DNA of 64,000 nucleotides from Bacteroidota bacterium (GCA_016185125.1 JACPOC010000022.1:124001-188000); one strand, 5' to 3'. Positions 1-9,625 are shown, counted from the stretch's first letter. The notes: generated by a model from the sequence alone, not told the origin. Program-made: numbers and translations.

Positions 1-2
1 GA

Positions 3-140
3 ATCAGGCCGGTAAATGTTTTTTTGAAAGTGGAAAATGTTCTTCAGGGTTTTGTGGGGAAAAATTACGCTTTTGTACCCGGTTATTATCAAACCGACCG
101 AGCATTCAGATTTGGGATAAGCTGGATGTTTTTTGATTGA
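3..140 (+). CDS. C-terminal end of an outer-membrane beta-barrel receptor (partial)
   Basis: Reading frame 3 is open from the left edge to a TGA at 138-140, giving about 45 residues. The end of the peptide (RFGISWMFFD) alternates polar and hydrophobic residues and closes with aromatic residues, as in the last strand of TonB-dependent receptors and other outer-membrane barrels of Bacteroidota. The rest of the gene is outside the window, so the substrate cannot be told. The other two forward frames look less protein-like. The family call rests only on the terminal strand and is tentative. Confidence 0.5.
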   Translation: MRPVNVFLKVENVLQGFVGKNYAFVPGYYQTDRAFRFGISWMFFD

Positions 141-161
141 TAAATTATTATTTTTTAACGT

Positions 162-635
162 TTAAACATGATGATATTTTTCGCCCTTTATAATAGTAAA
201 AGCCCTGTACAATTGCTCGGTAAAAAACAAGCGAACCATTTGATGTGAAAAGGTCATTTGCGATAAAGCAACCGTTGCATTAGCGCGTTTATAAATCTGC
301 TCATCAAAGCCAAAAGGGCCACCAATCACGAAAAAAAGCTGTTTAACTGATGCGTTTTGCTTTTGTGATATAAATTTGGCGAAGTCAACCGAACTGTATC
401 CTTTCCCTTTTTCATCCAGTAGAACAAGCGTATCTTCCGGCAATAAATGACTTAAAATGAGCTTGGCCTCTGCTGCCTTTTGCTCGCCATGGGAGCGTTG
501 CCGCACTGCCTTTGGCACGTTAATTGTTACAATATTAAAGTCGGTGTAGTTCTTAATTCGTTTGGTATAATTTTCTATGCCTTCGATCAAATAGCTATCC
601 TGAGTTTTATCAATTTGAAGCAAAATTACTTTCAT
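162..635 (-). CDS. rlmH: 23S rRNA (pseudouridine1915-N3)-methyltransferase RlmH
   Basis: RlmH is a small SPOUT-class methyltransferase that uses SAM to methylate pseudouridine 1915 in helix 69 of 23S rRNA in the assembled ribosome. The 157-residue product has the normal family length. It shows the SAM-binding LDEKG at residues 73-77, the knot motif GGPFGF at 105-110, and the diagnostic C-terminal block around residues 131-156 ending in GEKYHH. The ATG at 635 is the only sensible start. It converges with the preceding receptor and is divergent from the DUF4783-nadC unit, whose promoter lies just upstream of it. Assignment is firm. Confidence 0.96.
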   Translation of the reverse strand: MKVILLQIDKTQDSYLIEGIENYTKRIKNYTDFNIVTINVPKAVRQRSHGEQKAAEAKLILSHLLPEDTLVLLDEKGKGYSSVDFAKFISQKQNASVKQLFFVIGGPFGFDEQIYKRANATVALSQMTFSHQMVRLFFTEQLYRAFTIIKGEKYHHV

Positions 636-655
636 ACAATGGGTTTTGAACCATG

Positions 656-684
656 TTGTAAAGATGCAAAAATTATTAACTTTG
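656..684 (+). promoter_or_regulatory. Bacteroidota-type promoter of the DUF4783-nadC unit
   Basis: TTG at 656-658, an 18-base spacer and TAACTTTG at 677-684 match the Bacteroidota sigma-A pattern TTG-N19-TAnnTTTG. The site ends about 10 bases before the ATG at 695, so the leader would be very short, which is common in this phylum. Confidence 0.5.
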
Positions 685-694
685 TAATATCAAA

Positions 695-1069
695 ATGAAA
701 CGAACACTGGGTGTTATTTTTTTGCTTTTTAGTTTTTTATTTTCATCAGCCGATGTTCCTGAAGAAATTGTGGCCGCTTTAAAACAAGGCAAGTCTACCG
801 ATTTGGTAAAACATTTCGGAGAAAAAGTATCCGTAAAGATATCCAATCAAGAAGATGTGTTGAGTAAATCACAAGCGGAAGCTAACATCAAATATTTTTT
901 TGATAAACATGCTGTAAAAGCTTTTACTTCTTCGCACATCAGTTCCATGAACAACAGCGCCCAATATATTACCGGAACACTGGAAACCTCAAACGGAAAA
1001 TTCAGGGTTTCTATATTGATCAGAAATAATTTAATTTCTCAATTCAGAATTGAAGACGATAATGAGTAA
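695..1069 (+). CDS. DUF4783 family secreted protein
   Basis: The 124-residue protein starts with a cleavable signal peptide (hydrophobic residues about 5-18) and matches the DUF4783 family known from Bacteroidota, whose members are small exported proteins of the NTF2-like size class. The conserved region spans the mature protein (about 22-120). No catalytic residues can be named. Its last codons overlap the probable nadC start at 1062, so the two genes are translationally coupled, but this gives no functional link to NAD synthesis. Function is unknown. Confidence 0.72.
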   Translation: MKRTLGVIFLLFSFLFSSADVPEEIVAALKQGKSTDLVKHFGEKVSVKISNQEDVLSKSQAEANIKYFFDKHAVKAFTSSHISSMNNSAQYITGTLETSNGKFRVSILIRNNLISQFRIEDDNE

Positions 1070-1934
1070 TTACGTTTCGTTGCATAATAAGAATTTCAAC
1101 TTCCGTCAATTTATAATTAAAGCTTTTAAAGAAGATGTGGGCGATGGCGATCACACCTCTGCCGCCACCATCCCTTCTAATCATAAAGGCTGGATGCAGC
1201 TGCTAATTAAAGAAGATGGAATTATTGCCGGTGTGGAAGCCGCAGAAATTATTTTTAAATTAATTGATAAGAAAATAAAATTTAAAGGTGTTTTTAAAGA
1301 TGGCGATAAAGTAAAAAAAGGCCAGGTTGCATTTATTGTACACGGTAACACCCGGAAATTATTAACCGCTGAACGACTTATTCTAAATGTGATGCAGCGC
1401 ATGAGCGGTATTGCTTCAAAAACGGCAGCTCTGCAGTCGTTATGCAAAGGCACTAAAGCAAAAGTGATTGATACGCGTAAAACCACTCCCGGTTTTCGTT
1501 TTTTTGAAAAATGGGCGGTTGTAATTGGCGGAGGTTCTAATCACCGTTACGGTTTGTATGATATGATTCTGATAAAAGATAACCATATTGATTTTGCCGG
1601 AGGAATAACAGAAGCTATTGACGCGTCTAATTTATACCTTAAAAAGAAGCGAAAAAAACTAAATATTGAAGTAGAAACCCGCAGTATTGAAGATGTTCAA
1701 AAAGTGGTACAGCACGGCGGAGTACAACGCATCATGCTGGATAATTATTCTCCGGAAAATACATTGGAAGCTGTAAAATTGATCAATAAAAAATTTGAGG
1801 TTGAATCATCCGGAGGTATTACTGAAAAAAACATTGCTAACTATGCCAAATGCGGTGTGGATTTTATTTCTATCGGGGCTTTGACCCATCATATAAAAAG
1901 TCTGGACTTGAGCCTGAAGGCGATGAAGGAGTGA
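1062..1934 (+). CDS. nadC: Nicotinate-nucleotide pyrophosphorylase (carboxylating)
   Basis: NadC converts quinolinate and PRPP to nicotinate mononucleotide, CO2 and pyrophosphate in de novo NAD synthesis. Visible motifs include GDGDHTS near residue 28, DTRKTTPGFR at about 137-146, NHRYGL at 160-165, KDNH at 172-175, the EVETRS strand, MLDNYSP and the C-terminal SSGGI and GALTHH segments, which together form the type II phosphoribosyltransferase active site. Length is about 290 residues, as usual. I chose ATG 1062, which overlaps the upstream stop, over an in-frame TTG at 1050. It ends in TGA. nadA and nadB are not in the window. Confidence 0.95.
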   Translation: MSNYVSLHNKNFNFRQFIIKAFKEDVGDGDHTSAATIPSNHKGWMQLLIKEDGIIAGVEAAEIIFKLIDKKIKFKGVFKDGDKVKKGQVAFIVHGNTRKLLTAERLILNVMQRMSGIASKTAALQSLCKGTKAKVIDTRKTTPGFRFFEKWAVVIGGGSNHRYGLYDMILIKDNHIDFAGGITEAIDASNLYLKKKRKKLNIEVETRSIEDVQKVVQHGGVQRIMLDNYSPENTLEAVKLINKKFEVESSGGITEKNIANYAKCGVDFISIGALTHHIKSLDLSLKAMKE

Positions 1935-1938
1935 GTTT

Positions 1939-3042
1939 CTAAAATTCAACAGCCCTTTTAACTTTTGTGGCCGTTGAAAAAATCTCCAAATATTTCTCCT
2001 TATTTGCTTCAACAGAATATTTTTCGATAACGGTTATTCTTCCGTTTTTTCCTAATCTTTCACGAAGCTCTTTGTTTTCGATAAGTTTACATAAAGCATC
2101 AAACCATTCTTGGTCGTTATTCGCTAATAAACCGTTTACATTATTTTCAATAATAGTGGCGTTAACTCCAACGTTACTCATTACCGTTGCAACTTCGCAG
2201 GCCATGTATGAAAGTCCTTTTAGTCCGCACTTACCTTTTGTCCACTCATCGTTTATCAAAGGCATAATACCAATGTCAAATGTGTTTAATTGAGCCACTT
2301 CGGTGTTTTCGCTCCAGGAAATGGCTTCAATAGTTAACTCAGAGTTTTTATAATTGGAATCTCCAATAATTTTAAAATGAATTTTGTGTTTATATTTTTC
2401 TTTTACGCGTTTTAAAACAGGCAGCAAGGATTGGAAATGTTTAATGGTACTGATACTCCCGCTCCAACCTATGTTAATCACTTCTTTATTTCTGAGTTGA
2501 GGTTTGGGAGCATGAATATCGGTATCTATTGTCGTGGGAATAATTACCGTGTTCTTATTTACGGTTTTTGCTTTATCGGCTAAATAGCTATTGCCCGCAA
2601 TTATTATGCTGGCATAAGAAATTGTATTAAAAAATTTTGATGGTTTCTTTATCCAGGCCCATTTTTTATTAGCGGGACTTGTATCCTCGAGCCAGATGCT
2701 ATCGTCAAAATCAAATATTACTTTTGCTCCCGATTCAAATGCTTTTTTTTCAAAGTATGAAGTTCCTAAAAACAAGGCCTCGCGTTGTATAAAAATAATA
2801 TCGAAATTTTTAAAACGTTTAGCGTCTTTAAATCGGGTAATTAATGTAGTGAAAAGTATAGGAATTTTCTTTAGAGTGTTTCCATTTGAATAGAAAATTC
2901 TATCATTTGTTTCATTTAATAAAGGTGACCAAGTAAAATGAAAGCCTTTTTTTTCAAGAAAAGGAATATACTGTTCAAAGCGGTAACGCTGACTAGGTGA
3001 GCGTTTGGGGCGATGCGCGCAAAGTATTAATACGTTTGGCAT
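1939..3042 (-). CDS. Glycosyltransferase, GT-B fold (family 4-like)
   Basis: The 367-residue protein has the GT-B layout. The N-terminal half carries the early LCAHRPKRSPSQRYR block and the DFDDSIW segment near residue 112. The C-terminal half has an NIGWSGS-type strand near 190 and a GLKGLSYMACEVATV block near 275, followed by EN..GLLA and an LGKNGR helix. The last elements fit the nucleotide-sugar-binding region of family 4 enzymes. It probably transfers a sugar to a surface polysaccharide or lipid at the inner face of the membrane. Donor and acceptor cannot be told. It converges with nadC with only four bases between them, and lies downstream of the AAA+ gene on the same strand. Confidence 0.8.
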   Translation of the reverse strand: MPNVLILCAHRPKRSPSQRYRFEQYIPFLEKKGFHFTWSPLLNETNDRIFYSNGNTLKKIPILFTTLITRFKDAKRFKNFDIIFIQREALFLGTSYFEKKAFESGAKVIFDFDDSIWLEDTSPANKKWAWIKKPSKFFNTISYASIIIAGNSYLADKAKTVNKNTVIIPTTIDTDIHAPKPQLRNKEVINIGWSGSISTIKHFQSLLPVLKRVKEKYKHKIHFKIIGDSNYKNSELTIEAISWSENTEVAQLNTFDIGIMPLINDEWTKGKCGLKGLSYMACEVATVMSNVGVNATIIENNVNGLLANNDQEWFDALCKLIENKELRERLGKNGRITVIEKYSVEANKEKYLEIFSTATKVKRAVEF

Positions 3043-3088
3043 TAATCAAATTGTCAACATAACAAAAATTGTTCTACATTACGCGCGC

Positions 3089-5713
3089 TCATTCCTGTCC
3101 GAACTTAAAGCCTAATGTAGCGCGGCTTCCTGTACTCTCAACCAATAAATGTTTTACATCCTCCAGTACTAATTGTGCAAGATCTTCTTTTTTACGTTTA
3201 TCGGAAGGCATAGAGGCTAATCGTAAATTTTGCTTCATCACTACATCGCCAACAATTTGCCGGGCAGTGCGCGCGTTACCAAAAAATGCGTCGCGGTTTT
3301 CATATAAATTAGTAAGGTAAGCTTTAAGATGCGTTTCAGCTTCAGGTGTAGCGCTTAGACTTTCTTTATGCAAAAGATTCTTAGTTATTTGCCAAAGTTG
3401 TTCGGGGTTGTAATCCTGAAACACAAAAGTTTTATCAAAACGCGATTTAAAGCCCGGATTACTTTCAATAAACACGTGAATGTTTTCGGTATATCCCGCC
3501 ACGATCACGCCAAATTTTCCACGCTGATCTTCCATACGTTTTAAAATAACCTGAATGGCTTCCTGTCCAAAATCATTAGAAGAACCTTTGTTGGCAAGTG
3601 CGTAGGCTTCATCAATAAATAAAATACCGCCCATTGCATCTTCCACAACTCCGGCAGTTTTAGTGGCGGTTTGCCCCACGTAACCGGCAACTAATCCTTC
3701 ACGGTCTACTTCCACCACATGGCCTCGTTCTAAAACACCAAGTGCTTTATAAATTTTTGCAATGATGCGAGCCAAAGTGGTTTTACCTGTTCCGGGATTA
3801 CCTGTAAATACTGAATGCAAAGAAAATTTGTTCACCACATCTTTACCGGTTTCATTGTAAAAACGAATAAGCTTAACTAACTCCTGAACATCTTGTTTTA
3901 TTTTTTCCATTCCAACAAGATCATTCAGTTCTGCTAAAGCATCATTGAGTTGTTTTTCGTTGATAGAAAGTTTTAGTTTTTTCTTTTGTTCAGTTAAGAA
4001 AACCTGTTCAAGATCTTCCAGAGTAATTGTTGAAATATCTTCATTGGTAAGAGCTGCCAGATCGGTTGATTTCATTAAGCGCAAACCCATATCCTGTTTT
4101 GCTTCATCCACCACAGCGTTCACAAAACGTGCATTACCAAAATTCTCATCGCGTTTACGATAAGCCTCTGTTAACTGCTCTTTTAAATAGGCATCGGCTT
4201 CGGGTGAAAAAGTAATTTGTTTGTTTTTAGCGGAGTACATGGCAATCTCATACAATTCCTCCGGCATATAATCGTCAAAATGAAAATATTGCGCAAAGCG
4301 TGATTTTAAACCGGGATTGCTTTCTATAAAATGATTGATTTGCTTTGGGTAACCTGCGCCAATAATAGCAATATCTCCGGGGCCATCGCTCATTTCCTTT
4401 AACAGGATCTCAATCACTTCTTTACCAAAATCTTTACTGTCATCATCGGATCTTGCCAATGAATAAGCCTCATCAATAAATAGAATGCCGCCGCGGGCAC
4501 TGTCTATCATTTTTTTGGTTTTAGGCGCTGTTTGCCCGATGTACTCACCCACTAAAGCCGCACGGTCAACTTCCACCACATGGCCTTTTGAAAGAAGACC
4601 CATTTGATGATAAATTTTACCAAGCATTTTTACGATGGTAGTTTTACCTGTTCCCGGATTGCCGGTAAACATGCTGTGCAAAGCGAGTTTTTCTGAATCA
4701 ATAAAACCTTTTTCCTTTCGAAGTTTGGTAAAATTTAAATAAGTTATATTTTCTCTGATAGATTTTTTTACGTTCTCAAGTCCGATAAGAGCGTTTAGTT
4801 CTGCTAAAAGTTCTTCTAATGTTTTTGGGTTTTTAGAATCATCTACTTTAGCGGCGCTTGAGGATGAAGAGCTGCCAACCGACACGGCCTGCTCAATGGT
4901 TTTAATAATTGGGGTTTCACCTTCCTCGGCTGTAGGGCCGCATTCAAAGGTAGCGGCTGCTACTAATACATCGTTAAACACAACCTCTACTAAGTATTTA
5001 TCATCTGTCCAAATTCCGCCACTATCGCTTCCCCAGGCTTTTTCAAAGGTGTAAGTATAATCTACTTTGTTGGAATCAACAAAACCGGTTTGCGATAAAG
5101 AAGCTTTTGGCTGACCTGCATCATCATAAAAATTAATAAAAATTTCGTAGTGATAATCCAGATTACTAAGATTTTTAAATTTTACTTCGGCCCATACATA
5201 CTTCGTTTCTGATTTGCTAAAGGTTTTAAGATATTTCCGATTACGTTCCTGCCAACCGTTAGAGTGACTGTCATATAATTTAATGTGTTCAATTTCCATA
5301 TAAGGATTGGAAACGTTAGTAACCAAGCCCACTTCGTTAACATGATAAACCTGCTCTCCTATAAAAACATCATCCACATAAGCCATCCATTTGTAACTTC
5401 CTTTTTTCCAAAAGCCGCCTTTGGTTTCAACGCCCCAACCATCGCGTAAATAATAGATGTTATCATCTTTTTTAACGGTAATGGCTACTTCCCTGTTGCA
5501 AAATTCTTCTTTGCCTTTAAGATCAAAGCATTTTAAATTTACTTTCGCGGTCCAGTCTTCTTCATCAAAAAGTTTGTTGTAAATAGCAAGTTCTACGCGT
5601 ATATAATCAATTTCATCTTTATCAAAGCAGGTGCGGTACCGTTTAAGGTTGTTAACCATCCATTCATTATTACAAAAAGTTTGTAACGACTTAAATTTAA
5701 ATCTCTTCTCCAT
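3089..5713 (-). CDS. Tandem CbxX/SpoVK-type AAA+ ATPase with two N-terminal beta domains
   Basis: The 874-residue protein has four parts. Residues about 15-127 and 135-258 are two related beta-rich repeats, each with a W-G-x(n)-GG-x-W region and a final V..G.....-type strand. A Ser-rich linker (280-287) follows. AAA+ module 1 has Walker A GNPGTGKT at 351-358, Walker B LFIDEA at 411-416 and SNPGLKSRF near 465. Module 2 has Walker A at 638-645, ILFIDEA at 697-703 and SNPGFKSRF. Both ATPase sites look intact. The AAA modules belong to the CbxX/CfqX/SpoVK group, which remodel protein complexes. There is no Rubisco here, so a CbbX role is unlikely. No signal peptide or membrane segment is present, so it is probably cytosolic. 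Substrate unknown. Confidence 0.85.
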   Translation of the reverse strand: MEKRFKFKSLQTFCNNEWMVNNLKRYRTCFDKDEIDYIRVELAIYNKLFDEEDWTAKVNLKCFDLKGKEEFCNREVAITVKKDDNIYYLRDGWGVETKGGFWKKGSYKWMAYVDDVFIGEQVYHVNEVGLVTNVSNPYMEIEHIKLYDSHSNGWQERNRKYLKTFSKSETKYVWAEVKFKNLSNLDYHYEIFINFYDDAGQPKASLSQTGFVDSNKVDYTYTFEKAWGSDSGGIWTDDKYLVEVVFNDVLVAAATFECGPTAEEGETPIIKTIEQAVSVGSSSSSSAAKVDDSKNPKTLEELLAELNALIGLENVKKSIRENITYLNFTKLRKEKGFIDSEKLALHSMFTGNPGTGKTTIVKMLGKIYHQMGLLSKGHVVEVDRAALVGEYIGQTAPKTKKMIDSARGGILFIDEAYSLARSDDDSKDFGKEVIEILLKEMSDGPGDIAIIGAGYPKQINHFIESNPGLKSRFAQYFHFDDYMPEELYEIAMYSAKNKQITFSPEADAYLKEQLTEAYRKRDENFGNARFVNAVVDEAKQDMGLRLMKSTDLAALTNEDISTITLEDLEQVFLTEQKKKLKLSINEKQLNDALAELNDLVGMEKIKQDVQELVKLIRFYNETGKDVVNKFSLHSVFTGNPGTGKTTLARIIAKIYKALGVLERGHVVEVDREGLVAGYVGQTATKTAGVVEDAMGGILFIDEAYALANKGSSNDFGQEAIQVILKRMEDQRGKFGVIVAGYTENIHVFIESNPGFKSRFDKTFVFQDYNPEQLWQITKNLLHKESLSATPEAETHLKAYLTNLYENRDAFFGNARTARQIVGDVVMKQNLRLASMPSDKRKKEDLAQLVLEDVKHLLVESTGSRATLGFKFGQE

Positions 5714-5807
5714 GTATCTTTATTAATTATATAAATTTAAAAATTCTATTCATCATTTTAAAATTTTTTCTTAGGCTTATTCCTTATTTTAACACTAATT
5801 TTGTTTC

Positions 5808-6374
5808 ATGGTTTTTGATATAATTGAAATTTTAAAAGTATCGATGGTTTTATTCGCCGTCATTGATATTATAGGTTCTATACCCGTAATAATTGCTTTG
5901 AAAGAAAGAACAGGATCTATTGATGCTTTAAAGGCATCCTGGGTTTCCTTAGGCATAATGATTGTATTTCTCTTTGTGGGGAATTCTATTCTCGATATAA
6001 TCGGTATTTCTATTGGTGATTTTGCCATTGCAGGATCTATTTTAATATTTATTGTTGCATTTGAAATGATTTTAGGGATTCAAATAAACAAGGATACGAT
6101 GCCAAATTCAGCCTCCGTAGTACCGCTTGCTTTTCCATTAATTGCGGGAACCGGTACACTTACTACCTTACTTTCTATCAGGGCAGAGTATAATATTCTG
6201 TCAATCATTATTGCAATTATTTTAAATGTAATTGTTGTTTACTTTGTGTTACGTTATCTTAATCTTGTTGAAAAATTTTTGGGGCCAAGTGGTATTGCTA
6301 TTCTTAAAAAAGTGTTTGGTATTATACTTTTAGCTTTAGCAATTAAATTATTCAGGAAGTACACAGGGCTGTAA
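5808..6374 (+). CDS. MarC family integral membrane protein
   Basis: The 188-residue protein is almost wholly hydrophobic, with about six predicted transmembrane helices. It begins with the conserved FAVIDIIGSIPVIIALKE helix and contains PLAFPLIAGTGTLTT near residue 105, both signatures of the MarC/UPF0056 family. Family members sit in the inner membrane and have no secure function; the old link to multiple antibiotic resistance was withdrawn. A TAATTTTG box at 5796-5803 lies almost against the ATG, so transcription may start at or after the annotated codon. It is transcribed divergently from the AAA+ gene. Confidence 0.88.
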   Translation: MVFDIIEILKVSMVLFAVIDIIGSIPVIIALKERTGSIDALKASWVSLGIMIVFLFVGNSILDIIGISIGDFAIAGSILIFIVAFEMILGIQINKDTMPNSASVVPLAFPLIAGTGTLTTLLSIRAEYNILSIIIAIILNVIVVYFVLRYLNLVEKFLGPSGIAILKKVFGIILLALAIKLFRKYTGL

Positions 6375-6440
6375 AACCATATGTATATAAGTTTTTAAAT
6401 CAATGTTTTTTTTGCACCTTTGCGCCTCTATAAATTACTT

Positions 6441-7874
6441 ATGAAGCGTGTAAAAATTAAAGAACTCTTAAAAACTTCTCCTCAAAATCAAGAAGTATTA
6501 GTAAAAGGATGGGTGCGTACTTTTCGCAATAATCAATTCATTGCCCTTAACGATGGCAGCACCAATAACAATCTGCAAATAGTTGTGGACTTTAATAATA
6601 CCTCTGAGGAAATTTTAAAAAGAATTACAACAGGAGCATCATTAAGTATTACAGGAACGCTTATTGCCTCGCAAGGTAAAGGGCAAACAGTAGAAGTATC
6701 GGCAAAAAAAATTGAAATTTTAGGCGACAGTGATGCAGAAAAATTTCCTTTACAGCCTAAAAAACACAGTCTTGAATTTTTACGTGAAATTGCGCATTTA
6801 CGTTTTCGTACCAATACTTTTGGTGCCATTTTTCGTGTAAGAAATAATTTAGCTTTTGCCATTCATAAATTCTTTAACGAAAAAGGATTCGTTTACATTA
6901 ATACGCCCATTATTACTTCCAGCGATGCGGAAGGTGCAGGAGAAATGTTTCACGTTACCAATTTTGATATTGCTAACCCTCCAAAAACTGAAACAGGCGA
7001 AGTGGATTACAAGCAGGATTTTTTTGGTAAAGCAACTAATCTAACGGTTTCGGGGCAGCTTGAAGGCGAGCTGGCGGCCATGGCATTTAGCGATATTTAT
7101 ACTTTCGGTCCAACTTTTCGTGCGGAGAACAGCAATACGGCACGCCACCTTGCAGAATTCTGGATGATTGAGCCGGAAATGGCTTTTTATGATCTGAATG
7201 ACAACATGGATTTGGCTGAGGAAATGATGAAATATGTTATGAAGTATGCCATGGAACACAATGCTGAAGATCTTGAGTTTTTAAGTCAGCGTTTATTCGA
7301 GGAGGAGAAACAAAAGCCTCAGAACGAACGAAGTGAAATGAGACTTATTGAAAAATTGAATTTTTGCATTGAGAATAATTTTGAGCGCGTTACTTATACA
7401 GAGGCCATTGATATTTTGAGAGAAAGCAATCATAACAAAAAGAAAAAATTTAATTATTTGGTTAATGAATGGGGGGTTGATCTTCAGAGTGAGCATGAGC
7501 GTTATCTGGTAGAAAAGCATTTTAAAAAGCCTGTTATTTTAACGGACTATCCTAAAAATATAAAAGCGTTTTACATGCGCCAAAACGATGACGGTAAAAC
7601 TGTACGAGCAATGGATATTTTATTTCCCGGAATTGGCGAAATGGTTGGAGGTAGCCAACGGGAAGAACGTTTGGATAAGCTGGAAACACGCATGAAGGAA
7701 ATGAATATTCCCACACAAGACCTTTCTTGGTATTTGGATACAAGAAGATTTGGCACTTGTCCGCATGCCGGATTTGGCCTTGGTTTTGAACGCTTGGTAT
7801 TATTTGTAACAGGAATGACCAACATTCGCGATGTGATTGCTTTTCCGCGAACACCAAAAAGTTGTGAGTTTTAA
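6441..7874 (+). CDS. asnS: Asparagine--tRNA ligase
   Basis: This class II aminoacyl-tRNA synthetase charges tRNA-Asn with asparagine. An N-terminal OB-fold for the anticodon ([19 protein letters not shown], about 20-40) is followed by the catalytic core: [16 protein letters not shown] (motif 1/2 region), [21 protein letters not shown] (split by the motif 2 loop) and [10 protein letters not shown] (motif 3) near the C-terminus. The insert and the S-T-R pattern fit AsnRS rather than AspRS. The ATG at 6441 gives 477 residues, the usual length. An upstream in-frame TTG at 6420 is not needed. Assignment is firm. Confidence 0.96.
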   Translation: MKRVKIKELLKTSPQNQEVLVKGWVRTFRNNQFIALNDGSTNNNLQIVVDFNNTSEEILKRITTGASLSITGTLIASQGKGQTVEVSAKKIEILGDSDAEKFPLQPKKHSLEFLREIAHLRFRTNTFGAIFRVRNNLAFAIHKFFNEKGFVYINTPIITSSDAEGAGEMFHVTNFDIANPPKTETGEVDYKQDFFGKATNLTVSGQLEGELAAMAFSDIYTFGPTFRAENSNTARHLAEFWMIEPEMAFYDLNDNMDLAEEMMKYVMKYAMEHNAEDLEFLSQRLFEEEKQKPQNERSEMRLIEKLNFCIENNFERVTYTEAIDILRESNHNKKKKFNYLVNEWGVDLQSEHERYLVEKHFKKPVILTDYPKNIKAFYMRQNDDGKTVRAMDILFPGIGEMVGGSQREERLDKLETRMKEMNIPTQDLSWYLDTRRFGTCPHAGFGLGFERLVLFVTGMTNIRDVIAFPRTPKSCEF

Positions 7875-7987
7875 ATTGCTAATTCTATAGTTTAATAAAG
7901 GATGTTTTTTTAGGAAGAGGGTGCTGTAGGGTATCTGTGGCATAAACTTTGAACACATATAGTAACGAGTACAAATTCGTTTAAAAA

Positions 7988-8491
7988 ATGAAAAAAATAA
8001 TCTCTTTATCTTTAGTAGCATTTACCCTTTTAAGCAGTTGCGTTAGTAATTCTTTTAAAAACCAACGCTACACAAAATTTGGCCATGCTTCAAACACTAA
8101 TAAAAATGCAAACCAAAAAAATGTCAAGGAATTTCAATTAGTCAAAGAGTCTGTATCAAATAATGAAGTTACGGAAAACACCAAGCAAGAAAATCCACTA
8201 ATTTGCTCTGCTTCCCCTAAAGTTCCGCAGGTTGCGATAAAGGCTCAACCTAAAACTTTAAGCCTGTTTAATAAGATAAATGTTGAAACGGTTAAACGTA
8301 GCTTTACTACTTTTACAGAACCCGCTCTTCAAAAATCTGATAATCAAAAAACAGAAGTTAAATCTAAAAAATCATTTAAAGAAAAAGTTGAATCCGCTAA
8401 ACGAATTATAGGCACGGTACTTAAAATTGTATTGTTTTCTATTATTTTAGCAATTGTTGTGGGAATAATTATTTTAGTACTTATAACATAA
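7988..8491 (+). CDS. Putative lipoprotein with a C-terminal membrane segment
   Basis: The 167-residue protein starts with a lipoprotein signal peptide whose lipobox (LLSSC) puts the acylated Cys at about residue 18. The middle is polar, rich in Asn and Lys, and low in complexity. Residues about 137-165 form one strong hydrophobic helix at the very C-terminus. Similar short lipoproteins with a C-terminal helix occur in Bacteroidota with no known role. It stands alone between asnS and the convergent recF. Function is not recognised. Confidence 0.6.
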   Translation: MKKIISLSLVAFTLLSSCVSNSFKNQRYTKFGHASNTNKNANQKNVKEFQLVKESVSNNEVTENTKQENPLICSASPKVPQVAIKAQPKTLSLFNKINVETVKRSFTTFTEPALQKSDNQKTEVKSKKSFKEKVESAKRIIGTVLKIVLFSIILAIVVGIIILVLIT

Positions 8492-8515
8492 GTGGGGAAT
8501 TAAATACCCACTTTT
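8490..8515. terminator. Shared terminator hairpin between the lipoprotein gene and recF
   Basis: AAGTGGG (8490-8496) pairs with CCCACTT (8507-8513) around a 10-base loop, followed by Ts on the plus strand. The hairpin starts inside the stop codon of the lipoprotein gene and lies just before the end of convergent recF. It can serve the plus-strand gene, and less well recF. Confidence 0.5.
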
Positions 8516-8521
8516 CCCTGT

Positions 8522-9625
8522 TTAAAAATGCTGCACAAACCCTTCATCTACTAAAAAAATTTTGTGTTCAACTTGCATTTCGTTCAGTAATTTGTTCATT
8601 CTTTCAGGGTGCGTATCCGTTATAAATACTTGCCCGAAGGATTGGCCGCTTACCATTTCAATTAATTTTGTAAAGCGTTCTTCGTCCAGCTTATCGTAAA
8701 TATCATCCAGCAGCAAAAGCGGTTTGGTGTTTTTTTGATCCTTAATAAATTCAAATTGAGCTAATTTAAGTGCTAATAAATAAGATTTTTGCTGCCCCTG
8801 CGAAGCGAATTTTTTTAAACTGAAACCCTCAATTGCAAACTCAAGATCATCTTTATGCGGACCAATGGTTGTATAGTGTAAAACCCGGTCTCTGGTAAGC
8901 GAAGTTAGTAAGGCGGTTTTAAATTCTTTTTCTCCTAAACTGTTTAAATAATTTAAAGTTACTTCTTCTTTGCTGTTGCTTATAAACTGATAATGTTTAT
9001 TGAATAATGGGATAAATTGTTTTAAAAAATCGGCACGTATTTGCAAAATTCCTTTTCCGTGAAGGATCAATTGCTCGTCCCATATTTCCAGGGTTTCCGA
9101 ATCAAAGGTTCGTGTTTCATGAAAGTTTTTAAGAAGCGCGTTGCGTTGTTTTAAAACATGGTTATAGGAGATCAACTTATCAAGATATACTTTATCGTAT
9201 TGCGAAATTATTCCGTCTAAAAATTTTCTCCTTACTTCGCTGCTTTCATTTATTAACTCCGCATCGCTTGGCGAGATCATCACCAACGGAAACTGCCCGA
9301 TATGTTCGCTCAAACGCTCATATTCTTTTTTATTCTTTTTAAATATTTTTTTCTGATTGCGTTTTATCCCGCAGTAAACTTCTATCTCTTCACCAAATTT
9401 ATCAAAGTAAGCCTGCAGCACAAAAAATGCTTCATGGTGTTTTATATTCTGACTGTCGATGGAATTAAAAAAACTTTTGCAAAACGAAAGATAATAAATA
9501 GCATCAAGCAAATTTGTTTTACCCATGCCATTATTGCCCACAAAACAATTCAGCTTTTTAGAGAATTTTTCCTCAAAAGAAGCGTAATTTTTAAAATTTA
9601 TGAGCGATAATTGCTTTAAATACAT
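8522..9625 (-). CDS. recF: DNA replication and repair protein RecF
   Basis: RecF is an SMC-like ABC ATPase that, with RecO and RecR, helps load RecA at single-strand gaps. The protein shows Walker A GNNGMGKT at residues 30-37, an ABC signature in ASQGQQKS near residue 280 and Walker B LLLLDDIYDKLD near 305. The opening strand LKQLSLINFKNY is typical of RecF. I chose ATG 9625 (367 residues) over a TTG four codons upstream. dnaA and dnaN are absent, so it lies apart from the classic dnaA-dnaN-recF cluster. The divergent neighbour is the TPR-ribH pair. Confidence 0.95.
   Translation of the reverse strand: MYLKQLSLINFKNYASFEEKFSKKLNCFVGNNGMGKTNLLDAIYYLSFCKSFFNSIDSQNIKHHEAFFVLQAYFDKFGEEIEVYCGIKRNQKKIFKKNKKEYERLSEHIGQFPLVMISPSDAELINESSEVRRKFLDGIISQYDKVYLDKLISYNHVLKQRNALLKNFHETRTFDSETLEIWDEQLILHGKGILQIRADFLKQFIPLFNKHYQFISNSKEEVTLNYLNSLGEKEFKTALLTSLTRDRVLHYTTIGPHKDDLEFAIEGFSLKKFASQGQQKSYLLALKLAQFEFIKDQKNTKPLLLLDDIYDKLDEERFTKLIEMVSGQSFGQVFITDTHPERMNKLLNEMQVEHKIFLVDEGFVQHF

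Noticed and set aside
3089-5713. CbbX Rubisco activase
   Set aside because: No Rubisco or CBB genes are present, and the beta domains and doubled motors do not fit CbbX.
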